From assembly GCA_037718865.1 (NCBI GenBank), contig JBBJMP010000004.1, positions 62,001 through 126,000 on the forward strand: a DNA stretch of 64,000 nt. Direction: 5' to 3'. The notes below the pieces were generated by a model. The model saw only the letters and a program-made list of their open reading frames with translations, did no database searches and had not been told where the DNA came from. The position numbers and the translations under genes were made by a program. This document shows positions 7,470 to 16,978 of this stretch, piece by piece; the stretch's first letter is position 1, and each line of letters opens with the position of its first letter. The stretch is from JADCRZ01 sp037718865. Lineage in GTDB: Bacteria > Bacteroidota > Bacteroidia > Chitinophagales > Chitinophagaceae.

Positions 7470-10263
7470 CTACGCCGCCAGCACCTCATTCAGCTCTTCA
7501 ATAATCTCATCCGTCTTCTCCCCAAACAACTGCCACATCTTCCCCAGCCCACCGTTCTTATTAAACGGATCTAGCTCAAAATCGTCACGATCTACATGAA
7601 AGCTATTAGCCACATAATCTTTTATCATCCGCAGCCATAACATTTGATCCGGTGTAAATTTAGTGGTTGTTCCGGCTTGTTTTCTAAATACCCATTCCTG
7701 GAAATTTTTATCAACTGTTTTGTCATAGCCCGTGAGTGAACTATCAATACCACTGACCTTTCTTATCAAACTAACCAACGCAATCAGTTCATTTTTTGCA
7801 GAGCCATTTGCCTGTTTCATTTGCTCATAAGCGCGCCACACGAGGGTAGGGGATAGGGAAGGTTGTTCTGTGGTTATCTTTTCATGCAGGTCTTTAATCA
7901 TTTTGTAAGTCAGCTCACGGCGCTGGTAAGGCTGACCATAAAAGATCTGCAGGGCCGTGATCTCATCTTTATGCGCTTCAATCCACGCGGTGAAGTTACT
8001 GATCGTGTGCGTTGCTGCGGCTTCCTGGTCCTTCACCCAACCGATATTGCTGACTTCATCTATGTTGATGGTATCAATAACCTGGTCATATTTTTTGCGG
8101 ATATCGGTAATGTATGCGCGGAGTTCAGGGTTGTGAAAGACTTTAATGGCATCTGCTACCAGGGCCGCATGTTGATCATTGATGGTTGCATTGATCGCAT
8201 CCGGGGATGCGCCAGGCTTTTCATTGGAAACTTTTGTCTTTATTGTATCCAATGTATCCGGATCATAGGCGTTCAGCAGCTGCTTCACCACATGGTTAAT
8301 CGTAAAGCCATTAGCCTGTTCCGCGAAGTTCATTTTTTCTTTTTCGTTGATCTGTTTGTCCAGCCTTATCAAACGATTGGCCAGGGTGGTGAGTATGTCT
8401 TCCTGTGTGTTGCCCATGGCGACATTCTGCAGCAGGTCTTTCAGGCTCATGCCCGGCTTCTTCTCTAAAGGGCGACTGTCTGTTTTTTGAGAAGCCTCCA
8501 CCCCGATAGCATCGATGATTACAAAATGGTCCTTGGTTGATTTGGCCGATGGTGTGCCGGTAGCCTTTAGTTGTTCCAGTGAGCAGGTCCGGGTGCCGCG
8601 GCCCTTCATTTGTTCATAGTAACTGCGGCTTTTTACATCGCGCATAAAGACCAGCACTTCTAATGGACGAATATCCGTACCAGTGGCGATCATATCAACG
8701 GTTACAGCAATACGTGGATAATAATCATTGCGAAACTGGCTTAGCACACTCTTGGGATCCTCTTCGCTTCGGTAGGTAATCTTTTTGCAGAATTTATTTT
8801 CCTCCGCAAACTCTTCCCGTACAATGTCGATGATGTCTTCCGCATGAGAATCCGTTTTAGCAAAGATCAACGTCTTAAGGTACCTCAAAGGCGGATTCTT
8901 TGCCATCTCCCGGGATACTGAACCGGTCAGGAAACATGGATGGCAGGTTCTCTTTAAATGCCCGGATGATCGTTCTGATGGTATTCAGGTTTACAATATC
9001 CTTGTCCAGTTGTTTGCCGCTGTATTCAATGTCTTCATCAACGGTTTCCCAAAACTTTTTTCTTGTTAAGCGCTCGCGTTTGTCGACCCTCTCGCCCATA
9101 GCGATGCTGCTGCCATCTTTGGTTATTTTTGTTTCGATCGTAAAAACGTTATAAGGAACCAGTACGCCATCTATCACCGCTTTTTCATAACCATAATCAC
9201 TCACCACATTTTTGTTGAAATAGCCAAAGGTCCTGTTATCCGGTGTTGCAGTCAAGCCGACCTGGAACACATCAAAATAATCCAGCACCTGTTTCCATAA
9301 ATTATAAATGCTGCGGTGACATTCATCAATGACAATAAAATCAAAAAACTCGATGGGCACTTTGTCGGAATATACAACGGGCGCAGGTTCTTTCTGGCGG
9401 AATTCATTCGGGTTGACTTCTTCAGCGCTTTCATCCAGTTCGGTTCCCTTGAGTATAGCATACATACGTTGTATGGTTGAAATGTAAACCTGGTTATCAG
9501 CAGGAATGAAACTGCTTCTTAACCGGGTAACACCATATAGTTCCGTAAACTTGCGGTTATCATCGTTCGGCACGAAGGCCATAAATTCCTGTTCCGCCTG
9601 TTCGCCCAGGTTGCGGGTATCAACGAGGAATAAAATCCGTTTGGCTTTAGCATACTTTAATAACCGGTAAATGAAAGTGATGGCGGTGAAGGTTTTCCCG
9701 GCGCCGGTGGCCATTTGAATAAGCGCTTTGGGCCGGTTGTCCTTAAATGATCTTTCCAGGTTATTGATCGCTGAAACTTGGCAGTCTCTTAAACCGGTTT
9801 CTGGCAATGCAGGGATCTGCTGCAGTCTTGCTCTTAAGGATTTGTCATGCCTGATCCATTCCAGGTAAGTCTGTGGACGGTGAAAAGAAAAGAGTAGTCT
9901 TGACCTTGGCCTTGTATCCCGGTAATCGGTGAACCTGGTAACATCCCCCGTGCTTTCATATACGAAGGGCAATTTCTCGTTATTTAAGAACCTGAGTTTA
10001 GCACCGGCATAACCTTCGGATTGGTCTTCATGCATTGTAAGCCGTACCCCTTCTTCTGCTCTTTTGGCTTCGATTATGCCAACAGGCTTCTTGTTAACAA
10101 ATAAAACGTAGTCTGCAGGACCAATATCGGTTTGATACTCGCGTACTGCAACACCCAACCCGGCATCCAGGTTTGTTTTTTTCTTGCTTTGTACAATCCA
10201 GCCGCTGCGTTCAAGTGCTGCATCAATGATGTCACGTGCATGATGTTCAGGAGTCTGGTTCAT
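7470..10263 (-). pseudogene. hsdR: Type I restriction endonuclease subunit HsdR, split by a one-base frameshift
   Basis: The upstream frame (10263 to 8875) carries the PD-(D/E)XK nuclease (D51, E65, K67 in IIEAKR), Walker A ATGAGKT at 185-191 and DECH at 313-316. The downstream frame (from about 8880 to 7470) carries the rest of the helicase (TGTDIRPLEVLVF, QMKGRGTR) and the C-terminal HsdR region. The family expects EVPKTLIFAK at the join. Here a GTACCTTAAG run with one extra T gives EVP then TAA, while the other frame continues KTLIFAK. There is no long homopolymer or repeat at the site, so simple phase variation is not obvious. It is either an inactivating mutation or an assembly error; removing one base restores a protein of about 930 residues. 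Confidence 0.9.
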
Positions 10264-10416
10264 GGAGACTTAACGGTCAGGTATAAATATAATGGAAATT
10301 GAGATGATATGTATGTTCGATGGAGATCAAATCCTTTGCTTAAACGGTAAGTTGTGGCAAAATCTCTGGTAATTGTTATAAGAAAGGTGTTAATACATGA
10401 GTGTACTTAACATGTT

Positions 10417-10875
10417 CCGGAATATCTACTTAGCCTGGCTGAAGAAAGGCATTTTGTAGAGCAGTTCATTGGTTTACAAAAAATGCAACCGGAATAAAAG
10501 CACTACAATTCCTTTGTGACAAGTTTCCCAACAGCATCACGGAAAATTATTCAAGAAGATACGCTCGCCTGGAAGCGGAGGTTTGAGTTACAGCTGAAAC
10601 TTACCGGTATACTTAACGGAATGGGTGTGCCCATCTTGTCTGGTGCAGATGCGACACCCGAAAGCCATACAGCTCTCCTTGGATTTTGTTTACACGACGA
10701 GCTATCGCTTTTGGTGCAGGCAGGTCTTCCCCCATTGCAAACGCTCCAGGCAGCAACGCTAAACCCTGCCCGCTACTTCGGTATAGCGGACAAACTGGGA
10801 ACCAAAAAGCTGGTCATTGGGCAGATTTTGTAGTGCTGACGGAAGGTCAATCAGCATTTGTGCTACTATCACCAG
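10417..10875 (+). pseudogene. Amidohydrolase fragment (imidazolonepropionase-like family)
   Basis: A decayed C-terminal part of a metal-dependent amidohydrolase. The frame holds PEYLLSLAEERHFVEQF, a TAA, then GVPILSGADAT (the conserved GTDA-type metal motif), a GFCLHDELSLLVQAGLPPLQ segment and ATLNPARYFGI. Near 10805 the homology moves to another frame (GHWADFVVL), where family members end in a GK.ADLVVL motif. The N-terminal half of the barrel is absent. It carries at least one stop, one frameshift and a truncation, so it is not functional. Confidence 0.75.
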
Positions 10876-10977
10876 CAGTTCAGGCCGAAGAATATCTATC
10901 GGCTTTTGTAGTTAACATCGGCTGCAAATCCATTGTTCATCTGAGGTTATGGGCTGACCAATAAATCCGCCGCGACA

Positions 10978-11136
10978 TTGCAATACACAACGTTAGGCGC
11001 AACCTTTGTGACACTTCAGACTGGACCTTTTTGTAACTTTACTCGTATGGATATGAACATTTAAATTCAGGATCGCTGACTATTGGACCAATTATCATTA
11101 AGCAAGACTGAGGTCGCGCCTAACCTCGCATTGCAA
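10978..11136. repeat. Imperfect inverted repeat containing GTTAGGC/GCCTAAC heptamers
   Basis: Arms at 10978-11005 and 11111-11136 share TTGCAAT, GTTAGGCGC and (A/G)ACCT in inverse orientation around a spacer of roughly 105 bp. The heptamers match the GTTRRRY/RYYYAAC cores of integron attC sites, but they are in the wrong order for one attC and no integrase gene or cassette array is near. It may be a small mobile relic or a dispersed element. The spacer has no convincing ORF. Confidence 0.4.
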
Positions 11137-11208
11137 GACGGACAAGCAGGCAAGGTTTGTGTTAGCAATGATTTGCAGCATGCTTACATATTTATCTCCA
11201 TAACCTGT

Positions 11209-11319
11209 TTATTTGCGGCACTTAAAAACATTAAAATGCCCGATGTCGTGGGGAAGGCTTTCCGGCATCCAGCCAATCGTTTCTTTGTAGAAATCCTCGA
11301 TGGTTTCAAGTTTGGGCAT
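11209..11319 (-). pseudogene. AraC-family regulator, 36-codon N-terminal remnant
   Basis: A short minus-strand ORF (start ATG at 11319, TAA at 11209-11211) reads MPKLETIEDFYKETIGWMPES followed by LPHDIGHFNVFK. It aligns almost residue for residue with the N-terminus of the full AraC regulator at 42999 (TIEDFYQHKLNWMPDSLKKE, then IGHFNVFK). The match ends abruptly at FNVFK, after which a stop follows. It is therefore a deleted paralogue rather than a genuine small protein. Confidence 0.75.
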
Positions 11320-11637
11320 TGAACGAAATTACGAATTACAAACATTCCACATTCTGTTACTTAATGACAATGCTACTAATTTCAGAATAAAGCCCAATAA
11401 AGGGCTAAAGGGGCAAGCGCTGGAATAATAGGTAATCTGGTCTGGCAGCTTCACCAACACCTCTCTTCCTTATCACTGATGTCATTTAACTTGACTGTCA
11501 GCAGTCTCTTCTTCTAACGCGTTTTGTACGATGGTATCCGGTTTTTTTGTCTGTTCGTTTTCGTTCTCGCTGAGTTGTTAATGTAATCATTGTTCCGGCT
11601 CATCTATTTAAAAGATTTGCCAGCAAAGATAAACTGC
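11320..11637. other. Non-coding stretch
   Basis: No supported gene. The sequence is AT-rich and short of long ORFs. It separates the AraC remnant from the 3' end of a lipoprotein gene on the same strand, and I found no strong hairpin. Confidence 0.5.
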
Positions 11638-12567
11638 CTATTGTGCCCTTAGCTCAATCAATTTCCGGATAACCGCATCCTGCCTGACCTTGAAAGTCGC
11701 CTTTGCTTTCTTTGACAGATTCAATCTTGATAGGGGCTGGGTCAGGTTTTTACGGTAAAGGGTTGAACCGAGCGACGAGCTGCAGTTTTCATAGTCGAAC
11801 GTGTTCAATATTGTTTCGTTGGTTCCGAAGGTTATATATTTTACCTGTTGGGGATAATGCTGCTGACCGCCGGTCCAGGTTGTTTTTGAAGGGTCCTGTT
11901 CATATAATACTGTAGGGTTGCCAGCTTCATCATATCGAGTGATTTTTTCATTTGAATACCACCGCTTTCCAAGTTTTATTCCAAAGCCGGTATTGCCATA
12001 AAAGAAATTATAATCAAGACCGGCAAGAGACAAAAATGGATTTTTAAAATCATCGTAATAAGAATATTCCCCCATCTGCAGTGGCATTCCACCGCCAAAA
12101 AATTTCCAGCTGATGAGCGCTCTGTCCGAAGAATATGTATTGATGCAATAATAATCCAGGACGTCACTTTCACTCCGTACCAGATCTCCTTTTGAGTCAT
12201 AGGTCTGAATAAGATGGTCGTAAATAGCGTTGGTGGTAGCGTCGCGCCAAACTTCCTCTATGATCCTGTTATTGTTATCGTATAAAAATTTGATGACGTA
12301 TAACAGCACACCTCCCACGTATGCTTTCGAGCCAATAAGCTTTTTATGAACGTCATACTCCATTTTATAATCCGTTCCAAAACTGGTTGCCACATCAACC
12401 AGGCCATCCTTGAACTGATAGGTGTCAACAGTATGCACATCGATTTCCGAATAAGAATAATCATAGGAAGTCATCAGGCAGCTCGGTGGCGGCTCGGACT
12501 TTCTACATCCGGAAAACACAAGGAAAAGAACGGCGAAAATAAATGAATGCGTGGAGAGCTTGCTCAT
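11638..12567 (-). CDS. Hypothetical lipoprotein with YD-like repeats
   Basis: The start is taken at the ATG at 12567, which gives a clean lipoprotein signal (MSKLSTHSFIFAVLFLVFSGC) with Cys at the lipobox; the upstream in-frame Met adds a non-signal leader. The mature part is rich in Tyr and Asp and contains recurring Y.YD...R(I/L) stretches (YKMEYDVHKKLIG, FLYDNNNRIIEE, QTYDSKGDLVRSE, RYDEAGNPT), as in Bacteroidota surface lipoproteins with RHS/YD-like repeats. It is presumably anchored in the outer membrane. Function is unknown and no operon partner is evident. Confidence 0.8.
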   Translation of the reverse strand: MSKLSTHSFIFAVLFLVFSGCRKSEPPPSCLMTSYDYSYSEIDVHTVDTYQFKDGLVDVATSFGTDYKMEYDVHKKLIGSKAYVGGVLLYVIKFLYDNNNRIIEEVWRDATTNAIYDHLIQTYDSKGDLVRSESDVLDYYCINTYSSDRALISWKFFGGGMPLQMGEYSYYDDFKNPFLSLAGLDYNFFYGNTGFGIKLGKRWYSNEKITRYDEAGNPTVLYEQDPSKTTWTGGQQHYPQQVKYITFGTNETILNTFDYENCSSSLGSTLYRKNLTQPLSRLNLSKKAKATFKVRQDAVIRKLIELRAQ

Positions 12568-12591
12568 GGTTAATGGTTTAAATTCTAGCAC

Positions 12592-12903
12592 ATGCCAGAG
12601 GGCAAAAACTGATTAATTAATTCTGTATGGAAAAAATAAAGAATAAAGGATTGAACTGGCATTCAGACACCAATTGCCAGCCGTAGTAATTAGGAGGTAC
12701 AAATAAATTATAGTGAAAATAAATACTTTATTTAAACAATACAAGAAAAAATAAATATCGATCTAATTTATAATAAAGTAAACTCCGGATGGCTGTTTAA
12801 GGTTCTCCCTTTTGGTCCACCCTTATTCACAACGTTGCTGTATAACTTTTAATGTCGTAATTATTGGTTACAATTCTTTGCCAGCATAGCTTTGCTGGTA
12901 TAA
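12592..12903. other. Non-coding, AT-rich upstream region
   Basis: No gene seen. The region lies upstream of both the lipoprotein (minus) and the IS66 relic (plus). A short hairpin (CCAGC, 7-nt loop, GCTGG) at about 12881-12897 immediately precedes the relic and may be near the old insertion-sequence boundary, but no paired terminal repeat was identified. Confidence 0.4.
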
Positions 12904-14162
12904 ATGCATACAACGGAAAACATAGATTACAGGAAGTTATATGAGAAGGGACAACTTAAAATTGCTGCCCTGAACCAGGAGCTGGCTAATCTGAAAAAGC
13001 TCATCTTCGGCTCGCGCCAGGAACGCTTTATACCGGAACCTGTAGCAGGACAGGCAGTGCAGGGTTCTCTCGGACTTCATGCTGATGTCGTGGAAGCCTG
13101 CAAGATAACAGTTGATACCAAAGTTACCCGCCAGGTCAGCAAGGCTGAAGTAATCACCCAGAGAAAGAGCACCCGGGACGAATGAAACTTCCCTAACACC
13201 TTCGCCGTGAAGTGATCGTACTGGAGGCAGGAAAAGATGTAACCGAGTCAGGAACCGAAATAACTGAATTGCTGGAATATAAACCAGGAGAGTTATTTGT
13301 AAAACAATTTCTTCGCCCAATTTACGTACAGCCTGTTGACCTTACAGAAACGCTCTTTATTACCGCCTCGCTGCCTGGCCGGATGCTGGAAAAATGCATG
13401 GCCGGAGAAAGCCTGCTAGCACAGATAGTAGTGGACAAATACCTTGACCATCGTGTGCTATGAATGAGTAAAGTAAAGGATGACGCTGTACTCAATGCTG
13501 TGTTAAAGATGAGGGAAGGCCCTCGGGATCGGCTTACAGGAGCTGATTTCAAACCACCTTATGCTGCATGGGTTAAGAGCTTTTGTAGTGAGCGATAAGG
13601 CAAAGGTTCTATTAAAGGATCAGGTAACTATGCAGGAGACGACTGAAAAGAAACCGCTGATGAAATGTCGTAAACGTACAGGTGATGCCAAAACCGGGAG
13701 GAGGTGGTTGGCCCGGGATAAGTCAGAGATGCACCTGTTTACTGCTCTGACGGCATCCGGCACAAAGGCGGCGTGAACTGCATAAGAGGCTTTAACACGG
13801 AACATAGGAACCTGTCGCCTCGATGTTAAGGGAAAATCAATTAAGCGCTGAAAAATTATAATGGACTTATACAGTACACAACGGACGGGATGTTGGCAGT
13901 TGATAATAACTAACTTGAAGGTCAAATCCGTGCAATAGCCCTTGGACGGCACAGCCACGTTTTCGCCGGCTCACACCGCGGCGGAGAACTTGCAGCCATT
14001 ATTTACAGCTTCATGGCTACCTGCAAACTTCAAAAAATAGACCCTTCCAAATGGCTGGATGATGTGCTGCATAGGGTAACAACACAGCCGGATGATAAAT
14101 TGATCGAACTGCTTCCGCAGTTCTGGAAACCGCTGTTTGCGCAACAGGCAAAAAGCGCCTGA
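12904..14162 (+). pseudogene. IS66-family transposase (TnpC) relic
   Basis: Pieces of one IS66 transposase are spread over several frames. They are an N-terminal leucine-rich region with LKKLIFGSRQERF (12904-13185), a segment with VTESGTEITELLEYKPGELF and IVVDKYLDHR (13212-13463), a heavily damaged centre, and the C-terminal IRAIALGRHSHVFAGSHRGGE followed by LAAIIYSFMATCKL and DPSKWLDDVL. Several frameshifts and stops and loss of most of the DDE core mean it cannot move. The accessory TnpA/TnpB genes of the family are not present. Confidence 0.85.
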
Positions 14163-14164
14163 AC

Positions 14165-14395
14165 CTAAAGCCTTGACGGGTGAACAGCCTGTTCTGTTTT
14201 TATGTCAATGACTTTTGCCTTTAATGCTTCTTCTTTTTTTCTTTCCCTTTTCTCATCACTGAGCATGGAAACAAACTCATGCAGATCCATTTTATGAAAC
14301 TGGCATATCCTCAGGGCCATCAGAAAGCTCAGTTCCCGCTGACCGCGCTCCGTCTTGAGGTAAGTGGTGTATGACAGTTGTAAAGCATTAGCCAA
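14165..14395 (-). CDS. XRE-type helix-turn-helix protein, probably truncated
   Basis: The sequence KALANALQLSYTTYLKTERGQRELSFLMALRICQFHKMDLHEF is a recognisable Cro/C1-type helix-turn-helix with the family pattern A..L..S...Y...E.G.REL. The frame extends upstream without an ATG or GTG to a stop near 14448 (LLAKARLRQTHQPDQ), so helix 1 is encoded, but the only start candidate is a TTG at 14395 inside the domain. The C-terminus is short and lysine-rich. It lies beside the IS66 relic and may have lost its 5' end. A DNA-binding role is likely for the family but doubtful for this copy. Confidence 0.5.
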   Translation of the reverse strand: MANALQLSYTTYLKTERGQRELSFLMALRICQFHKMDLHEFVSMLSDEKRERKKEEALKAKVIDIKTEQAVHPSRL

Positions 14396-14643
14396 TGCTT
14401 TTTGATCCGGTTGGTGCGTCTGGCGAAGACGGGCCTTTGCGAGTAGTTAAATCATCTTGCCGCCCCGACTACAGAGGACAAAACGGATTTAATTGGTGTT
14501 TTGTCCTTTTTTATTTCCGCCTAATTGCTGTCTATCATGTAAATAATTTGACAGCTTCATTTATTCTGCCAGTTCGAAGTGAACTATTTTCAACATGCAA
14601 TTTTTCGGGGATCATCGAGCTAATGACTTCCCGTTTCATCGGA

Positions 14644-15225
14644 TTACCGATCATCTAATCCCTTTCCATTGAGAATTTGCCGCATACATTTTTCAATCCT
14701 TGACTCCCGGGTTTTGGATTGTTTGGGTGCAGAAAAATGCAGCATGTATGCTCTTTGCCGTCCTGGCGTCAATGCATCAAAAGCAGTTTTCAAGGTAGGG
14801 ATTTCATCTAATTTATTTTGAAATTCTTCAGGAATGATGAATGCTGCAGTCTTTTTAAAATTCACTTTCAAACCGGCTTTTTCCACTTCAATGGCTTCAT
14901 AAATATAGCCTTTCAAGATGGGTTTCAGCTTAACTATTTCACGAACATTGGTGAACCGAATCTGGCGCCCCGCCTGCGTATTCTTCGTTTGTTGGATTAG
15001 AATACCATTAGTATCATTTAACAAGGCACCTTTGAAAAATAAAAGCGCACAGTATTCTTTAAACACATGTATTAAAACTATGTTACTTTTCTGAAACGTG
15101 TAACAAGGAACACCCCACTTCAATTCTTCCGTTAGCTGACAGTCAAGAATGATCATTCTCAATTTCTCCAATTCTTCCTGCCACTTTTTGCCTTTACTAA
15201 AATAAAAATCAACTTTAGGATTCAT
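14644..15225 (-). CDS. YdeI-like protein, copy 2 of a duplicated gene
   Basis: A 193-residue member of the YdeI/OmpD-associated family. The N-terminal DUF1801-like domain (about 1-120; LKWGVPCYTF, VLIHVFKEYCALLFFKGALL) is followed by the C-terminal helical IPEEFQNKLDEIP...AFDALTPGRQRAYMLHFSAPKQSKTRESRIEKC. That last motif is typical of the family, whose biochemical role is unknown. It is nearly identical in DNA and protein to the gene at 16064-16651, with the DUF4256 gene between them, so one arose by duplication. No defects are visible. Confidence 0.85.
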   Translation of the reverse strand: MNPKVDFYFSKGKKWQEELEKLRMIILDCQLTEELKWGVPCYTFQKSNIVLIHVFKEYCALLFFKGALLNDTNGILIQQTKNTQAGRQIRFTNVREIVKLKPILKGYIYEAIEVEKAGLKVNFKKTAAFIIPEEFQNKLDEIPTLKTAFDALTPGRQRAYMLHFSAPKQSKTRESRIEKCMRQILNGKGLDDR

Positions 15226-15374
15226 TCTACCCTTTGTTTAGTATGTTATTTTAATTTGTTTTCCAGTCCTGCCACTTGCAGCTAACATGTAAAAGCGGTT
15301 GGCATTCGGGCGGAGATTACTGTTACTGATGTTAGCCCGTCCTCAAATTAACATTTCGTTGTCCGTGCAGAAAT

Positions 15375-15968
15375 TTAGACCCTTAACGAGCCACGGAACG
15401 CCCTGGCACCATAGTAAGATTGTGCACCGTTGTGATACACGAAGACATTGCCGTAGCGGAAATCAGCAAAGAGGGCACCACCGAGTTTTCTAATATCAGA
15501 AGGTGTTTTCACCCAGCTCGATGTTTTCGTATCGAAATTTCCAAGTTTCTGCAACTCTCGATATTGTTCTTCCGATAAAAGTTCAATGCGCATGGCAGCA
15601 GCCATATCAATTGCGTTATTTTCCGGTTTATGTTCTTTCCTTGAATCCAGCCCATCGCGGTCGTAACAAACATTTCTGCGGCCATTAGGACTTTCCGCTG
15701 AACAATCATAAAAAATGTATTCGCCCGTCTTCTTATCATGACCAACAACATCCGGTTCACCGCCAGTTCTTTCCATTTCATTGACCGACCACAGTTTTTC
15801 AGTATTAGCTTCCAGCTTTGCTTGTACTTTAGCCCATTGAAGACCTTTATGGCGGTTCATGTTTTTCTCAAAACGGGCTTTTAATGCGCTGAGTAGTTCT
15901 TCACGTTGTTCAGGTGACAACTCCTTTTTATTGCTATTCATGTTGTTCATACTTTTAAGGAGATTCAT
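15375..15968 (-). CDS. DUF4256 domain-containing protein
   Basis: A 197-residue protein matching the DUF4256 pattern: N-terminal ELSPEQREELLSALKARFEKN, a central SVNEMERTGGEPDVVGHDKK and YIFYDCSAESP, and a C-terminal KLGGALFADFRYGNVFVYHNGAQSYYG. The family is widespread in Bacteroidota and has no assigned biochemical function. Several Mets (residues 1, 7, 10) could start it. The gene is inserted between two copies of the YdeI-like gene. Confidence 0.85.
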   Translation of the reverse strand: MNLLKSMNNMNSNKKELSPEQREELLSALKARFEKNMNRHKGLQWAKVQAKLEANTEKLWSVNEMERTGGEPDVVGHDKKTGEYIFYDCSAESPNGRRNVCYDRDGLDSRKEHKPENNAIDMAAAMRIELLSEEQYRELQKLGNFDTKTSSWVKTPSDIRKLGGALFADFRYGNVFVYHNGAQSYYGARAFRGSLRV

Positions 15969-15984
15969 TCTGATTATTTATTGA

Positions 15985-16061
15985 TTAATTAAAATGATTT
16001 TCCACAGGTCTGAAATACCATGATACCACAATCAGGATTAGGAATACCAATGGAAAAGCTA
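15985..16061 (-). pseudogene. C-terminal remnant of a DoxX-like membrane protein
   Basis: The minus strand reads FPLVFLILIVVSWYFRPVENHFN and then TAA. This is the last membrane helix and tail of the DoxX-like family, matching LLLLILTVVSWYFRPAERKI of the DoxX pseudogene at 16648-16972. It lies directly downstream of a YdeI-like gene, so the DoxX-YdeI unit was probably duplicated and the rest of this copy deleted. Confidence 0.7.
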
Positions 16062-16063
16062 TT

Positions 16064-16651
16064 TCATTCATTTAATCCCTTTCCATTGAGAATTTGCTGC
16101 ATACATTTTTCAATCCTTGACTCACGGGTTTTGGATTGTTTGGGTGCAGAAAAATAAAGAATGTATGCTCTTTGCCGTCCCGGCGTCAGTGCATCGAAAG
16201 CAGTTTTCAAGGCAGGGATTTCATCTAATTTATTTTGAAATTCTTCAGGAATGATGAGTTCTGCAGTCTTTTTAAAATTCACTTTCAAACCGGCTTTTTC
16301 CACTTCAAGGGCTTCATAAATATAGGCTTTCAAGATGGTTTCCATCTCAACTATTTCCCGAACATTGGTAAACCGAATCTGACGCCCCGCCTGCGTATTC
16401 TTCGTTTGTTGGATTAGAATACCATTGGCATCATTTAACAAGGCACCTTTGAAAAACAAAATCGCACAGTATTCTTTAAACACATGTATTAAAACTATGT
16501 TACTTTTCTGAAACGTGTAACAAGGAACACCCCACTTCAATTCTTCGGTCAGCCGACAGTCAAGAAGGATCACTCTCAATTGCTCCAACTCCTTCTGCCA
16601 CTTTTTGGTTTTACTAAAATAAAAATCAACCTTAGGATTCATTCTATTCAT
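16064..16651 (-). CDS. YdeI-like protein, copy 1
   Basis: A 195-residue paralogue of the gene at 14644, with the same two-part layout and over 90 percent identity by eye. Differences are mainly conservative (KTKKWQKELEQL against KGKKWQEELEKL). Its start ATG overlaps the TGA of the DoxX-like reading frame upstream (ATGA at 16648-16651), so in the ancestor it was translationally coupled to DoxX downstream of the ArsR-SRPBCC pair. That makes this copy the probable original. Function is unknown. Confidence 0.85.
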   Translation of the reverse strand: MNRMNPKVDFYFSKTKKWQKELEQLRVILLDCRLTEELKWGVPCYTFQKSNIVLIHVFKEYCAILFFKGALLNDANGILIQQTKNTQAGRQIRFTNVREIVEMETILKAYIYEALEVEKAGLKVNFKKTAELIIPEEFQNKLDEIPALKTAFDALTPGRQRAYILYFSAPKQSKTRESRIEKCMQQILNGKGLNE

Positions 16652-16972
16652 TTATAAAAATTAACTGAAATGATTTTTCTTTCCGCAGGCCTGAAATACC
16701 ACGATACCACAGTCAGGATTAGCAATAACAAAGGAGTAAATATTTCATTTACGGAATTACCCAAGGCTATATGCGAAAATACCGCTCCCGACATGGCAAA
16801 GAAAAAGCCTGCATACGCCTAGTATTGTTAGAAAATAGGTGGGATAGCCCAAGCGTATAATAAAATCTACGTCCGCTTTCACTTTGAATAACTGAACTAT
16901 TCCACTTGATAGCATTCCTAATGCAAGCCAGATAGTAGAAATCCAATAGATAATTTTATTTCTCTTTGTCAT
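16648..16972 (-). pseudogene. DoxX-like membrane protein gene with internal deletion
   Basis: The start reads MTKRNKIIYWISTIWLALGMLSSG and continues VQLFKVKADVDFIIRLGYPTYFLTILGV, the first half of a DoxX-like family protein. At about 16822 it switches frame: YAGFFFAMSGAVFSHIALG and LLLLILTVVSWYFRPAERKI continue to a TGA at 16648-16650. A loss of around 20 codons that also breaks the frame explains this. DoxX-like proteins of this type usually follow an ArsR regulator and an SRPBCC protein, as here. The remaining 71-codon ORF is not expected to be functional. Confidence 0.8.
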
Positions 16973-16978
16973 AATGTG

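Noticed and set aside
7863..8468. Plus-strand ORF of 201 codons
   Set aside because: It lies fully antisense to the hsdR C-terminal half, has no family resemblance and is explained by codon bias of the real gene.
8870..8910. Programmed frameshift in hsdR
   Set aside because: The break has no slippery heptamer, long homopolymer or tandem repeat; a single-base insertion or read error is simpler.
10978..11136. Integron attC site
   Set aside because: The core heptamers are in reverse order for one attC, there is no integron integrase and no cassette array.
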